Positions 38,001-49,656 of a DNA stretch of 64,000 bases are shown here, one piece after another; positions within the stretch are counted from its first letter, which is position 1; each line of letters begins with the position of its first letter. The stretch is taken from the NCBI RefSeq assembly GCF_030272615.1, contig NC_081410.1:128983842-129047841 (forward strand), read 5' to 3'. The notes beneath the pieces were generated by a model that saw only the letters and a list, made by a program, of their open reading frames with translations, was not told where the DNA came from and searched no databases. The position numbers and the translations under genes were made by a program. Source of the stretch: Cryptomeria japonica (taxonomy: Eukaryota; Streptophyta; Pinopsida; Cupressales; Cupressaceae).

Positions 38001-38514
38001 TATTATCAAACACTCCATGATTTTCCAAAAACAAATAATACCCAATTAAACAAAATTCAACTTAAATTAAAATACTGATTAATAGAAATGATAGAAAGGA
38101 ATTTCATATTGCCTTAAAAAATCAAACAAGTTGTGTAACATACCAAAATTCAGGATTTCCTTGGGGCCATAGCTTTTGTGCATATTGCTGAATCGAATCA
38201 GAAGCCTGTACTTCTAGGAAACATATGGCCTCGCCAGATGAAAGACCAACGCCCTTCGAATACCCATCAAATGGAAGACAAACGGCTCTTTCTTTTACTT
38301 GGGGTGGAAGACTGAAAAGACCTCGAGAAACTGAATCCACTGTGTTTAGAAGCTCCTTTTCGACTCCATGATTCACCACACGAAAAGCTCCCCACTGTTG
38401 GGCAGCTTCTTTTGCTTGATTGCACAGCCTCTGAAGTTCAGGATCACCTTCTCTTAACTCTGATTGAAGAACAGAAATATCTATTACAGGGAGCTCAGCC
38501 TCTGGAAAAACCAT
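35001..38514 (-). CDS. 2-oxoglutarate/Fe(II) dioxygenase, DAO-like, copy 1 (incomplete at the gap)
   Basis: Exon 1 is 38144-38514 (123 codons plus 2 bases). It starts MVFPEAELPVIDISVLQSEL and contains the DIOX_N-type block QQWGAFRVVNHGVEKELL and LPPQVKERA. It ends GNPEFW before a GTATGT donor. Exon 2 begins at 35044 after a TTGTGCAG acceptor (DSRRTYSSKLADLT) and runs into the gap. The split Cys codon (TG/T) keeps the phase. Exon 1 is about three-quarters identical (hand count, 119 residues) to exon 1 of the copy at 63.9 kb. The catalytic HxD...H residues would be in the gap or absent, so activity cannot be judged. Intron 1 (35045-38143) is 3.1 kb because a LINE sits in it. Plant relatives oxidise hormones or specialised metabolites in the cytosol; the substrate here is unknown. 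Confidence 0.8.
35541..35553. repeat. Target-site duplication, left copy, of the LINE in intron 1
   Basis: ATAGCATCTTATT, identical to 37871-37883. The pair brackets 35554-37870 and shows it inserted as a single unit by target-primed reverse transcription. Confidence 0.85.
35562..35979 (+). pseudogene. LINE RNase H domain (truncated at its start)
   Basis: One open frame reads LALQLSTQTNHYAEAKATYI, then VWVERDSLNITRCV and HVYQEGNMPANHLANIGV, the RNase H (RVT_3-like) domain at the end of plant LINE ORF2. The catalytic Glu (YAEAKA) and Asp (VERDS) are in place. The usual Asp of the A-D-x-L-A block is Asn here (PANHLAN), so this copy is probably inactive. The frame ends at a stop at 35977-35979, about 130 bp before the next start codon at 36107, which is in a different frame. 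Confidence 0.8.
36107..37498 (+). pseudogene. Uncharacterised protein frame inside the LINE unit
   Basis: The first 292 codons (36107-36985) are open. The same frame then continues to 37498, interrupted by four stops near 36983, 37088, 37265 and 37286, so the ancestor was probably one protein of more than 460 residues. The N-terminal part has AEFRIGEAFIAEITNLQM, KKFYIERK and YHFMILNHFRHKKRISLPFY, a pattern I associate with uncharacterised plant repeat-derived proteins. A Ser-rich linker (TPSTSSSRRNKHPRW) follows, then a coiled coil (about 37301-37480, RIGRLEISLEELKGNLRNLV). No catalytic motif, membrane segment or signal peptide is seen. A nucleic-acid-binding or particle role is only a guess. 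Confidence 0.6.
37871..37883. repeat. Target-site duplication, right copy, of the LINE in intron 1
   Basis: ATAGCATCTTATT directly after the A-rich tail AATAAAAAACAA. Identical to 35541-35553. Confidence 0.85.
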
Positions 38515-38814
38515 TGTCAGATGAAAATTGTAAAGCAGAAGGGTTAGGATTAATGGTGAAGAAATAGGTCAATTAGTTGGCATGAGAGAGATTAAGTGTA
38601 TCTGATAGTCACGTTGACGAAGCATGAGCTAAGTCACGTTGGTCAACTTTGATAGAATATTTTTGGCACGGATGTGTAAATTTGACGGTGGACCTTTCTG
38701 TCTAGCAAATTGTTTCTGTGATGATTGTTCATTTGAAAGTGTCATTAAAATATTCAAATGCATCTTAATACAAGGATTCAAAGCATCAAGTTCTTGTCAT
38801 TAGGATGATTAGTT
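38515..38814 (-). promoter_or_regulatory. Upstream region of 2-ODD copy 1
   Basis: The 300 bp in front of the start codon. The bases directly before the start (CAGATGAAAATT on the plus strand near 38519) recur before the start of the second copy (63903-63912), so at least the 5' leader was duplicated with the gene. No convincing TATA box was chosen. A GA microsatellite begins just beyond. Confidence 0.3.
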
Positions 38815-39160
38815 CAGAGTAAATAAAAATAGAAATAAAGATAGAGGGAGAGGAAGAGGGAGAGGAAGAGGGAGAGAAATACATAGAGAGATAGAAAAAG
38901 GTAGAGGAAAAGATAAAAATAGAAAGAGGGAGAGAGAGAGAGAGATAAGGAAATAGATAGATAGAGAGGAAGAGGTAGAGGGAGAGATAGAGAGAAAGAG
39001 AGAGAGATAGATGAGTATATAGGGAGTGGAAGAGATTGATATAGAGGGAGAGGGAGAGGGAGAGGGAGAGGGGGAAATAGAGGCATATGTGGCAATATGA
39101 TAAAAGGATAGAGAGAAAGGGATAGAAGGACATAGAGAGAGGGGGAGAGCTAGAGACAAA
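38815..39160 (+). repeat. GA-rich microsatellite (purine strand is plus)
   Basis: About 345 bp almost free of C, built from GAGAGG, GAGAGA and GATAGA units. It lies 300-650 bp upstream of 2-ODD copy 1. Long open frames across it encode only Ser/Leu/Pro/Phe repeats and are not genes. Polypurine:polypyrimidine tracts can form triplex DNA, and GAGA-type repeats bind BPC proteins in plants. Whether this one does is unknown. Confidence 0.9.
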
Positions 39161-40213
39161 TAGGTAAAACTAGTATTATCTATCTTTTTAAAACTATATT
39201 AAAGAGTGGATAAATTTATAATCAAGATATTGTAAAGTAAAAGGTCACAAAAGACTATCACATATTATCCCTTACATCTGTATACCAAATAAAATCACAT
39301 ATTTTTGGTTAAACATTATTTTAGTTTATGTAAAAAATTCTTAAATAGTATTTAAAAGAACCAAATAAATATAAAAAATATAAAAGACCAACATTCTTCT
39401 CATGAAATATGCTATAATAAAAAGATCCTGATAAAAATAAAAGACAATTAAGTCTTTCTCTTTCTATCTTAGACTTAAGCCTCATTAAGAATTCAAAAAG
39501 ATAAAAAAAATATGAAATTGAAGGAAAAAACCGAAATAAATAAATGAATGACATTGAATTAAAAATTATTTGTATTATAACATGCAGTTTAAATACGATA
39601 GTGGGTGCACACTGCAGTGGACCACAATTTCCGTGCAGGAAAAATAAATCATGCATCCAGTCAAAGCAGTAAATCCTCCTTTTTCTATAATTTTATATCA
39701 TTTTTGAATGGGCTTTTGAAAGACGTGATCGCACGACATTTCTTGGAAATTATGCACGAGATGTAACTTGTTTGACACGTAGTGGGGATGCCCATCAAAT
39801 TTCGTCGTCAAATTTTTTTTAGAGTGATTAGGCAATTTTGATGGGACACGTCTATTTTGGTTTCCAAATGATACTATGGATTGACTAACATATGTATTAG
39901 TCGTGCGTTTTACATCGTTGATTTTGCAATAAACCACTGTGATTGACTAACACGTCGCTTTCACATTCTACGAAAGATCTGTTTTGGAGCTAGAATAGCT
40001 TAGCTTCAGCCATTTTAACATGTGATCATCATATGCTTTTATTGAACAACCGCCCAATAATGTACGTGTAAGGTTCAGATGTAATGCATCGTCTTGCACG
40101 TTCTAAAGAATTATATGCCGTCGTCCATCTCATATAGAGATGCCCTAGGCGAATTAATAATATATTTAATGTCAGTCTGTCTAGTTTGTACAAACTTACA
40201 GTTTATTTATTTT

Positions 40214-40369
40214 TTAAATTATTTTATTGTTTTCTTGTCATTTCAATGACATGTCATTTATTAAATGTAAAAAAATGAGTACTTTTTTGTTTCAAAAATT
40301 GAATTTTCTACCTACTATTTTCAGTATGGTCTAATGAGAGTAAAGAAAAATGATATTTTTGTAATTACA
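40214..40369 (+). repeat. Direct repeat R1, first copy
   Basis: From TTTAAATTATTTTATTG to TTTTTGTAATTACA. It includes CATTTCAATGACATGTCATT and GTCTAATGAGAGTAAAGAAA. The same sequence with about ten differences is at 41393-41550. Confidence 0.8.
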
Positions 40370-41392
40370 TAAAATACAAAATAAAAAGATAAATAAATTT
40401 GATTTTTTTGTAATAAATAATTTATTTTATATTTTAATTTTTTTTTAAATATTAAAACTATCAAATAATTTATTTTAATATGGAAAATAAATAATTCATT
40501 AAAATTTATAATTGCAAGGTTCTGTGGTTGTGCAGTATCTGAATGAATGATGTGAATGGATGTTTATTTGCGCATTTATGAAGCAAGGCAGACTATGGAC
40601 TGCTATGTAAATGTGTACAACTTGGAGATGATTTGCGGCATTTGGTATTCTGGACATATATTGTACTTTTGTGGCATATTAGAATCAGCTTAAAGAAATA
40701 TATAAATAAAATATATATTAAGTGGGACTGCCATTTTTTTTCAAAAAAAAATAAAAATCATTAAAATTTAAATAGTAAATTTATATGTATGTTAAAATGG
40801 TAATATAATTATATATTTTAAGATGATTAAGTAAATAAAAAATACTTACACATATTTTAAAAATCATTAAATATAATAATCAATATATTTGTAATAAATT
40901 ATATCTATATATTTATAATAAAAAATAATAATTTTTAACCTTAAAACATCAAATTGAAATCTCAAATAACTATTATAAATTTAAATATTTATTTGAAGTC
41001 CTAATTTCTAAATTAGAAACCTTAAATACCTTGTCTACAACTATTATTTCCATAATTATCTGTTGCACAAAGCACTTTAAAGAAAGTAAACAAAATTCAA
41101 AAATTGATGAGTTGGTTTTAAAAGTAAAACCGTATCCCCAAAAACTATATAGTAATTAAATGCAGGAAAAGAAAACCATTTTCCCATCTTCCAATAAGGA
41201 CGTTTAATGTAAAATATAATATGTTGGTGAGGTAGAGTTACCGAGGTGTCAAATCGAAGGACAAACTACTAGTCTCAATTTGTCCTTTTCGGCCAAGGAA
41301 ATAAAGCTCTTCATTTTGGATAATATTATATTATGTTTCGATGGACAGGGTCAGTCAGCTTAAATTATGACTTGGTTTAACTTTATCAATAT

Positions 41393-41550
41393 TTTAAATT
41401 ATTTTATTGTTTTTTTTATCATTTCAATGACATGTCATTTATTAAATGTACAAAAATGAGTATTTTTTTGTTTTGAAAATTGAATTCTCTACCTATTATT
41501 CTCAATATGGTCCAATGAGAGTAAAGAAAAATGATATTTTTGTAATTACA
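41393..41550 (+). repeat. Direct repeat R1, second copy
   Basis: Second copy of the 40214-40369 repeat, in the same orientation and about 1.18 kb further on. It could be the ends of a small degraded element or a local duplication. No coding sequence lies between the copies. Confidence 0.8.
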
Positions 41551-43087
41551 AAAAAGATAACTAAATATGAACTATAGAGTTGTCTAAAATTCTTAAATCT
41601 GATTGGTCAACTGAAAAAAATAAATGACCTAAGTGAATGTATAACTATCCTAGGGCAGGAACTAATAAATAAAATTAAATATATATTTAATTTATATTTG
41701 TAGGATCTTGTATAATATTTTATGGTACAAATATTTTAATATGGTCATATGACCATTACATTTAGGCCTCGGCTATTTTCACTTAGTGGTGTCTTTTTCA
41801 ATACAAGCTTTTAGTTAATTGTCATGGACTATTTGTGATACTTGAAGAAATGCATCTAATAAAAAAATTAGTTGGATTTCATTAGTTTGTTTGGTATTTT
41901 AAAGAGAATTTGATTAATTGTTGAAAAATGATATATATCAATTATATCATTAATAATAATTTGAGTTTTCAAAAAATGTATGTGTCTATTTATGAAATTA
42001 AGATAAGTTTTCTGATCTATATAAGTATGGTCAGTTGAGTTACTTATCACTCCTAAAAAATTCAATGCATTTGAAATATAATATACATAATATGGATTGT
42101 TACCTTAATAACTTATATTTACCTTTGTGATTATTTGAAAGTTACATCTAAATCACCCATAAATGTAAAGCTAGGCCATTGAAAGGTAACAAGCTCATAT
42201 CTTAAAACTTTGGGTTTTATATGTCATTCCTCGAAGTAGGCGATAAATATTTTCAAGTAACCCCAAAAATAGATCAAAATTGAAGTATTTATATTTTGAA
42301 ATACAATTCACTAGAGATAGTTGACCAATTATTGAACATCATGATTAACCGTCTTTTGAAAATAATTATGCATGGAACACTTCAACTAATTAGTTATTGT
42401 TTAGAAGAGAACAACAAAGGGATAAGAAGAATATAACTATAGAAATTAATATGCAACTTGTTCTAATCACCTTGTTTCCTTTAGAATTCTTGTTTAGGAT
42501 AGTAGAGGAAAAATGGTCTACAAACTTGAGTGGAATTCCACTTCATGGTCCACTAATTATAGATTCTCTCTCCTTTAGCAACTAGAACTAAAAATTAGTC
42601 AAATTAAAAATGAAATACATGTTTTTTACCTTTTAACTATTTAAAACTGAATGCAATAATTTAGAAATATAAAGAAATGAAGCATGAAAATTACTCTAAA
42701 CATGAATATACACTTGGAGAAACCCTATAGTACCAAAAAAGCTCTAGTAAAAGTGAGATTCAAAATTCTCATGTCATTATATCTCAACATTTTATCAAGG
42801 TACATTTTTATTATTACATGGACCTTCATGAGCCCATGAAACATGTAAATAGAATTCAACATCTATAGACATACTTGCAAATTCATGAAAATTTTATAAA
42901 TCAACTTGTGACTCTCTCTTTGAGTGCCTAAGGAAGGTAAAAATATGATTGAGTTTTCAACTGACATTTTAATATTTAATAAATTATAATAAATGTTTTC
43001 CATTGAATACAATCTACTTGGAAGTGAAAGAGACAATATTTGGAAATATTGATCTCTCTAATGAAACAAACTACAAATGAGACAACT

Positions 43088-43640
43088 CAAGTGAGGGTAT
43101 ATGAACTAAATATTCAAAGTAAAAAAAGACTAAAGAGAAGAAAAAGGGCCCTAATTTGCCCCATTTTGTGATTGGGGACAAAAGGAAGACCAATACCCCT
43201 CATGTTAAGAATATTTTGGAGAAACCAAGTGTGAATGTAAAAAAGATGATGGATGAGAAGGTAGGGGACAAGGTCGACATCCGTGGTTCTGAGATGGACC
43301 CCCAGAGGATTGAATTACATATAGTAATCCCTGTTGAAATAGAGAAAGGTACCCATGCAAAAAAGGAAAAGGGGTCCTCTGCCACCGGGATAGAGGACAT
43401 GTTGATGGTGGCCAAGGATTACTATATTCAATGAAGGAGTTATTCACAAGAATATAGAAACTATAAAAATGTTAAAGAATCAACAATAGGCTTTCGATTT
43501 TGTAGACCCTCTGGTTTCCTTTTGCTTAGTTCTTGGCCAGATTTTAGTTTGTGTCTGCTTTTCTCATGGTGCTTGTTATCCTTTTTTGTTAAGGGTTTTG
43601 GGGTCCCTTCAAAACCTATTTTATTGTAATAAAAAACTAA
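43088..43640 (+). mobile_element. Short 5'-truncated LINE insertion, same 3' end type as the one at 35.5-37.9 kb
   Basis: A 553-bp plus-strand insertion flanked by the 13-bp repeat AAATGAGACAACT (43075-43087 and 43641-43653). It ends GGGGTCCCTTCAAAACC ... TTGTAATAAAAAACTAA, matching the 3' end of the larger insertion. It holds a 92-codon lysine-rich frame (43156-43434; HVKNILEKPSVNVKKMMDEK) that ends before a similar T-rich 3' region. This is probably the tail of the same kind of extra protein, though the amino-acid match is weak. Confidence 0.75.
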
Positions 43641-43693
43641 AAATGAGACAACTAATGTAAGTTGTATAGGTAAATTTCATGACTTTCTTAGTT

Positions 43694-46600
43694 GACACCA
43701 TATGACCCCTTAGGATATAGTATGAACCCTAATGACAACTAAGGGGCCATATGTCATCTTTAGGGTTCATATGGTGTCCTAATGGGTCATATGACACCAT
43801 ATGACCCCTTAAGACACCATATGATCCCTAATGACACCATATTTTGTCCTAATGACTCATATGGTGTTCTAAGGGGTCATAAGACACCATATGACCCATT
43901 AGGACACCATACAACCCATAACGACACCTAAGGTGTCATATGGTGTTGTTAGGGGTCGTATGGTGTCCTAAGAGGTCATATGACACCATATGACCCCTTA
44001 GGAGACCATACGACCTCTAATGACACCATATGGTGTCCTAGGGGCTCATATGGTGTCCTAAGGGGTCATCGGACACCATATGACTCTTTAGGACACCATA
44101 CGACCCCTAACAACACCATATGGTGTCTTAAGGGCTCATATGGTGTCCTAAGAGGTCATAGGATACCATATAACCTTTTAGGACACCATACGAGCCGCAA
44201 TGAAACCTAAGGCATCATATGGTGTTGTTAGGGGTCATATGGTGTCCTAAGGGGTCATAGGACACTATATGACCCCTTAGGACACCATACGACCCCTAAT
44301 GACACCTAAGGTGTCATATGGTGTTGTTAGGGGTCACATGGTGTCCTAAGGGGTCATAGGACACCATATGACCCTTTAGGACACCTTACGACCCCTAACG
44401 GCAACATATGGTGTCCTAAGGGCTCATATGGTGTCCTAGTAGGTCATAAGACACCATATAACCCCTTAGGATACAATATGACCCCTAATGACACCTAAGG
44501 GGTCATATGGTGTCGTTAGGGTTCATATGGTGTCCTAAGGGGCCATAGGACACCATATGACCCCTTAGGATACCATACAACCCCTAACGACACCATATGG
44601 TGTCCTAGGGGCTCATATAGTGTAATAAGGGGTCATAGGACATCATATGACCCCTTAGGACACCATTCAATCATTAACGACACCTAAGGTGTTATATAGT
44701 GTGGTTAGGGGTTGTATGGTGTCCAAAAAGGTCATAGGAAACCATATGACCCCTTAAGACACCATACAACCCCTTTAAATACTATATGGTGCCCTAAGGT
44801 ATCATATGGTGTCCTAAGGGGTCATATAGGACACCATATGTCACCTTAAGACACCATACAACCCCTTAAGACACCATATGACCCCTAATGATACCATATG
44901 GTGTCCTAAGGGCTCATATGGAGTCCTAAGGGGTCATAGAAAACTATATGATAGTTCAGGATACAATATGACCCGTAACGACACCTAAGGGGTCATATGG
45001 TGTTGTCAAGGGTCTTATGGTATCCCAAGGGATCATAGGACACTGCATGACCCCTTAGGATACCATACAACCCCTAACGATACATAAGATGCCATATGGT
45101 GTCATTAGGGGTCATATCCATATGACCCCTTAGGACACCATACAAACCCTAACAACACCGAAGGTATCATATGGTGTCATTAGGGGTTGTATGGTGTTCT
45201 AAGGGGTCATCGGACATCATATGACCTCTTAGGACACCATACGACCCCTAACGACACCATATGGTGTCCTAAGGGCTCATATGGTGTCCTAAGGGCTCAT
45301 ATGGTGTCCTGAGGGGTCATAGGACACCATATGACCCCTTAGGATACCATACGTCCCCTAATGACACCTAAGGTGTCATATGGTATTGTTAGGGGTCGTA
45401 TGGTGTTCTAAGGGTCACAAGAAACCATACGACCCCTAACGATACCATATGGTGTCCTAAGAGCTCATATGGTATCTTAAGGGGTCATAGGATACATTAT
45501 GAACCCTAACGACATCTAAGGGGTAATATGGTGTCGTTAGGGGTCATATGGTGTCCTAAGGGGTCATAGGACACCATATGGCCCCTTAGGAAAACATATG
45601 ACCCCTAACGACACCATATGGTGTCCTAAGGGGTCATAGGACACCATACGACCCCTAATGACACCTAAGGTATCATATGGTTTCATTAGGGGTTGTATGG
45701 TGTCCTAAGGAGTTATAGGACACCATATGATCCCTTAGGACAAAATACGACCCCTAATGACACCATATAGTCTCCTAAGGAGTCTTTGGACACTATATGA
45801 CCATTTAGGATATAGTATGACTGCTAACAACACCTAAGGGTTAATATGGTGTCGTTAGGGGTTGTATGGTGTCCTAAGGGGTCATATGACACAATATGAC
45901 CCCTTAGGACACCATACGACCCCTAACGACATCTAATGTGTCATATGGTATTGTTAGGCATCATATGGTGTCCTAAGGGGTCATAGAACACCATATGACC
46001 CCTTAGGACACCATACAACCCCTAACAACACCTAAAGTGCATATGGTGTCGTTAGGGGTTGTATAGTGTCTTAAGGGGTCATATGACACCATATGACCCC
46101 TTCGGACACCATACGACCCCTAACTACAACATATGGTGTCCTCAAGACTCATATGGTGTCCTAAGGGGTCATAGGACACCATATGACCCTTTAAGATACA
46201 ATTTGACTACTAATGACACACAATGGGTCATATGGTGTCGTTAGGGGTCATAGGACACCATATGATCCCTTAGAAAACCATACAATCCCTGGTGACACCT
46301 AAGGGGTCATATGGTGTTGTATGGTGTTCCAAGGGGTCATAAGAGAAAATATGACCCATTAGGACACCATACGACCCTAAATGACACCATATGGTGTCCC
46401 GAGGCCTCATATGGTGTGCTAAGATGTCATAGGAGTAGGACACCATATGATCCCTAACCTAAGGTGTCATATGGTCTCGTTAGGGGTCGTATGGTGTCCT
46501 ATGAGGTCATAGGACACCATATGACCCCTTAGGACACCATACGACCCCTAATGACATCATATGTTGTCCTAGGTCTGATATGGTGTCCTAAGGGGTCATA

Positions 46601-48490
46601 GGATCTTGGATATGACTCTTTAGAATACAATATGACCCCTAACAATACCTAAGAGGTCATATGGTGTTGTTAGGGGTCATATGGTGTCTTAAGGGGTCAT
46701 AGGGCACCATATAACTCCTTCGGACAACTTACGACCCTTGAAGACACCTAAGGTGTGATATGGTGTTGTTAGGGGTCGTATGTTGTGCTAAGGGGTCATA
46801 GGACACCATATGACACATTATCACACCATAGGACACCTAACAACCACATATGGTGTCCCAAGGGCTCATATGGTGTCCTAAGGGGTCATAGGACACTATA
46901 TGACTCATTAGGATACAGTATGACCCCTAACGAGACCGAAAGGGTCTATGCCATCTTTAGGGATCATATGGTGTCCTAAGGGGTCATAGGACATCATATG
47001 ACCCTTTAGGACAAGATACAGTCCCTAACGATACAATATGGTGTCCTAAGGGCTCATATGGTGTTCTAAGGGCTCATAGGACACCATATGACCCCTTAGG
47101 ACACGATATGACCCGTAACAACACCTAAGGTGTCATATGGTGTTATATAGTGTCCTAAGAGGTCATAGGACATCATATGACCCCTTAAGACACCATACGA
47201 CTTCTAACGACACCATATGGTGTCCTAAGGGCTCATATGGTGTCCTAGGGGATCATAGGACACCATATGACCCGTAATGACACCTAAGGTGTCTTATGGT
47301 GTCGTTAGGGGTTGTATAGTGTCATAAGGGGATCATAGAACACCATATGATCCCTTAGGACACCATACAACCCTTAATGACACCTAAGGTGTCATATGGT
47401 GTTGTTAGGGGTCATATGGTTTCTAAGGGGTTATAGGACACCATATGACCCCTTAAGACACCATATGACCCCTAACGACACCATATGGTGTTCTAAGGGG
47501 TTATAGGAGACCATATGACCACTTAGGATACAATATGACCCCTAACGATACCTAAGGGGTCATATGGTGTCCTAATGGGTCATAGGACACCTTAGGACAC
47601 CATACAACCCCTAACAACACCATATGGTGTCCTAAGGGCTCATATGGTGTCCTAAGGGGTGACAGGACACCATACGATCCTTAACGACACCTAAGATGTC
47701 ATATGGTGTTGCTAGGGGTCGTATGGTGTCTTATTAGGTCATAGGACATCATACAACCCCTAACGACACCTAAGGTGTCATATGGTATCCCTAGGGGTCG
47801 TATGGTGTCCTCTTAGGTCATAAGACACCATATGACCCCTAACAACACCATATGGTGTCCTAAGGGCTCATAGGACACATTTTGACCCCTTAGGACACCT
47901 TACGACCCCTAATGACACCTAAGGTGTCATATGGTGTCATTAGGGGTTGTATGGTGTCCAAAGGGGTCATAGGACACCATATTACCCCTTAGGATACCAT
48001 ACGACCCCTAATGACACCATATGGTGTCTTAAGGGCTCATATGGTGTCCTAAGGGGTCATAGGACACCATATGACCCCTTAGAACACCATACTACCCCCA
48101 ACGACACCTAAGGGGTCATATAGTGTCGTTAGGGGTCGTATGTTGTCCTAAGGGGTCATAAGACACCATATGACCCCTTAAGACACTATATGACCCCTAA
48201 CAACACCATATGACCCCTTAGGACACCATACATCTGCTAACGACACCATATGGTGTCCTAAGGGCTCATATGGTGTCCTAAGGGGTCATAGGACACCATA
48301 TGACCCCTTAGTACACCATACGACCCCTAGCGACACCTAAGGGGTCATATGGTGTCATTAGGGATCATATGGTGCTATAAGGGGTCATTGGACACCATAT
48401 GACCCCTTAGGACACCATACGACCCCTAACGACACAAGATGAACCCCAAGGGCTTATATGGTGTCCTAAGGGGTCATATTGTGTCCTAAG
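43694..48490. repeat. 4.8-kb array of 20-bp units in alternating orientation
   Basis: The basic unit is GGTGTCCTAAGGGGTCATAT and its reverse complement. A common variant has GTTAGGGGTCGTAT in place of CTAAGGGGTCATAT. Units tend to come as pairs in one orientation followed by pairs in the other, so CATATG and CCATATGG palindromes recur at the turns and blocks of 80-100 bp are imperfect hairpins. About 240 units fit in the array, with about 5-15% variation between them by eye. It is richer in GC than its flanks. Open frames across it (for example 43980-44210) are periodic peptides of 20 residues and are not taken as genes. Confidence 0.95.
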
Positions 48491-48615
48491 GTGGGAAGAT
48501 GAATAATTATTACAATATATAAATTAGTGTCAATAGTGCTTACAAATATAAGTTCAGATCATCGTCTGAGAGAGATCATGAGGTTCAAGGATGAAAATTA
48601 TAAAACTATATATGC

Positions 48616-48980
48616 TCCCCTTCTCTCCCTCCCTCAGCCCTTTCCTATCCCCTCCCACCCTCTCTCTCTCCCCCTCTGTCCCCTCCCCGTTCCTTTGTCC
48701 CTCGCTCACTCTCTCTTTCTCTTCCTCTCTCCCTCTCTCCCCTTCTCTCTCTCTCTCCCCCTCTCCCCTTCTCTATCTCTTTGTCTCACTAACCGACTCT
48801 CTCTCTCTCTCTTCCCTTCCACCCTTCTCTCTCTCTCACTCTCTCTCTATTTCCCCTTCCCCCCTCTATCTCTCTTTCTCCTTCTCTGCCCCCCTCTATT
48901 TGTCTCTCACCCCCTCTCCCCTTCTCTGTCTTTCTCTCCCTCTCCCCTTCTCTGTCTCTGTCTATCTGTCTATCTTTCTA

Positions 48981-49012
<32 letters not shown>

Positions 49013-49346
49013 CCCTTCCCCACCTTCTCTCTCTCACTCTATCTCCCTTTCCCCTTCTTCCCCTATCTCTCTCTCCCTTTCTCCCCTTATCTGTTTTCCT
49101 TTTCCTCTCCCCTTCTCTATCTCTCTATCTCATTCACCGACTCTCTCTCTCTCTTCCCTTGCTCCCCTTCTTTTGTGTTTGTCTCACTCTCTATATTTCT
49201 TTCTCTCCCCTTCTCCACCTTCTCTCTCTCACTCTCTCTCTCCCCCCCCCCCCTTCTATCTCCCTTTCCCCTTCCCCCCCGCATCTCTCTCTCTCTCTCA
49301 CTATTCCTCTCTCCATCTCCCTCAAGTATCTCTCTCACTTTGCTAA
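48616..49346 (+). repeat. CT-rich microsatellite (pyrimidine strand is plus)
   Basis: About 730 bp of CTCTCT, CCCCTTCTCT, TCTGTC and C-runs, almost purine-free on the plus strand. It separates the palindromic array from the transposon-like unit that starts at 49356. The 250-275-codon open frames over it are repeats of Leu, Ser and Pro only. Confidence 0.93.
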
Positions 49347-49656
49347 CATGTTAAGAAATCAGATTAATCTGATATCCAATTTGTGTGCATTAGGGCCATA
49401 ATATCCAAAAAATGGGCACCAACGAGAATTTTTTGTAGGGCTAGGGAAAAATATGCATAAAAATCAGATATCCAATTTTTGTACCATACAAAAAAAGGCT
49501 TGTGGGTCATTTTGTGCATTCCAATGGCCCACACATTCATTTTGCAGGAGACATCCATGGGTTTTCAAACATAAATTGACATAATACAACTTTTGAGAGA
49601 TTTTTGTGGATAAATTTGACATTATCAATCATTTAGGGGCATCTTTTTGTAGGTAT

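Larger units (their letters stand above)
39161..43070. other. AT-rich spacer without a supported gene
   Basis: Nearly 4 kb of AT-rich DNA with scattered stops on both strands. The only structure I can support is a 157-bp direct repeat (40214-40369 and 41393-41550). Short open frames near 39321-39937 and 42397-42585 lack any recognisable domain. Confidence 0.6.

Noticed and set aside
38786-39159. Three minus-strand open frames over the GA tract
   Set aside because: Same cause: the complement of GA repeats lacks stop codons. All three frames are open at once, which is not expected of a gene.
40214-41550. Calling the 157-bp repeat pair LTRs
   Set aside because: No TG...CA ends, primer-binding site, polypurine tract or target duplication could be shown, so it is listed only as a direct repeat.
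43980-46979. Short open frames with repeated TPYDPLGHHT and SYGVLRGHR peptides
   Set aside because: The peptide period of 20 residues is just three 20-bp units. The frames appear and vanish with small unit changes.
43694-48490. CRISPR-like or telomere-like reading of the array (TTAGGGG occurs in it)
   Set aside because: There are no unique spacers between repeats, units touch each other and alternate in orientation. TTAGGGG is embedded in a 20-bp unit and is not itself tandem.
48527-49354. Two overlapping open frames of 250-275 codons in the CT microsatellite
   Set aside because: They encode only Leu/Ser/Pro/Phe repeats that follow from a stop-poor CT tract. No domain and no codon bias.
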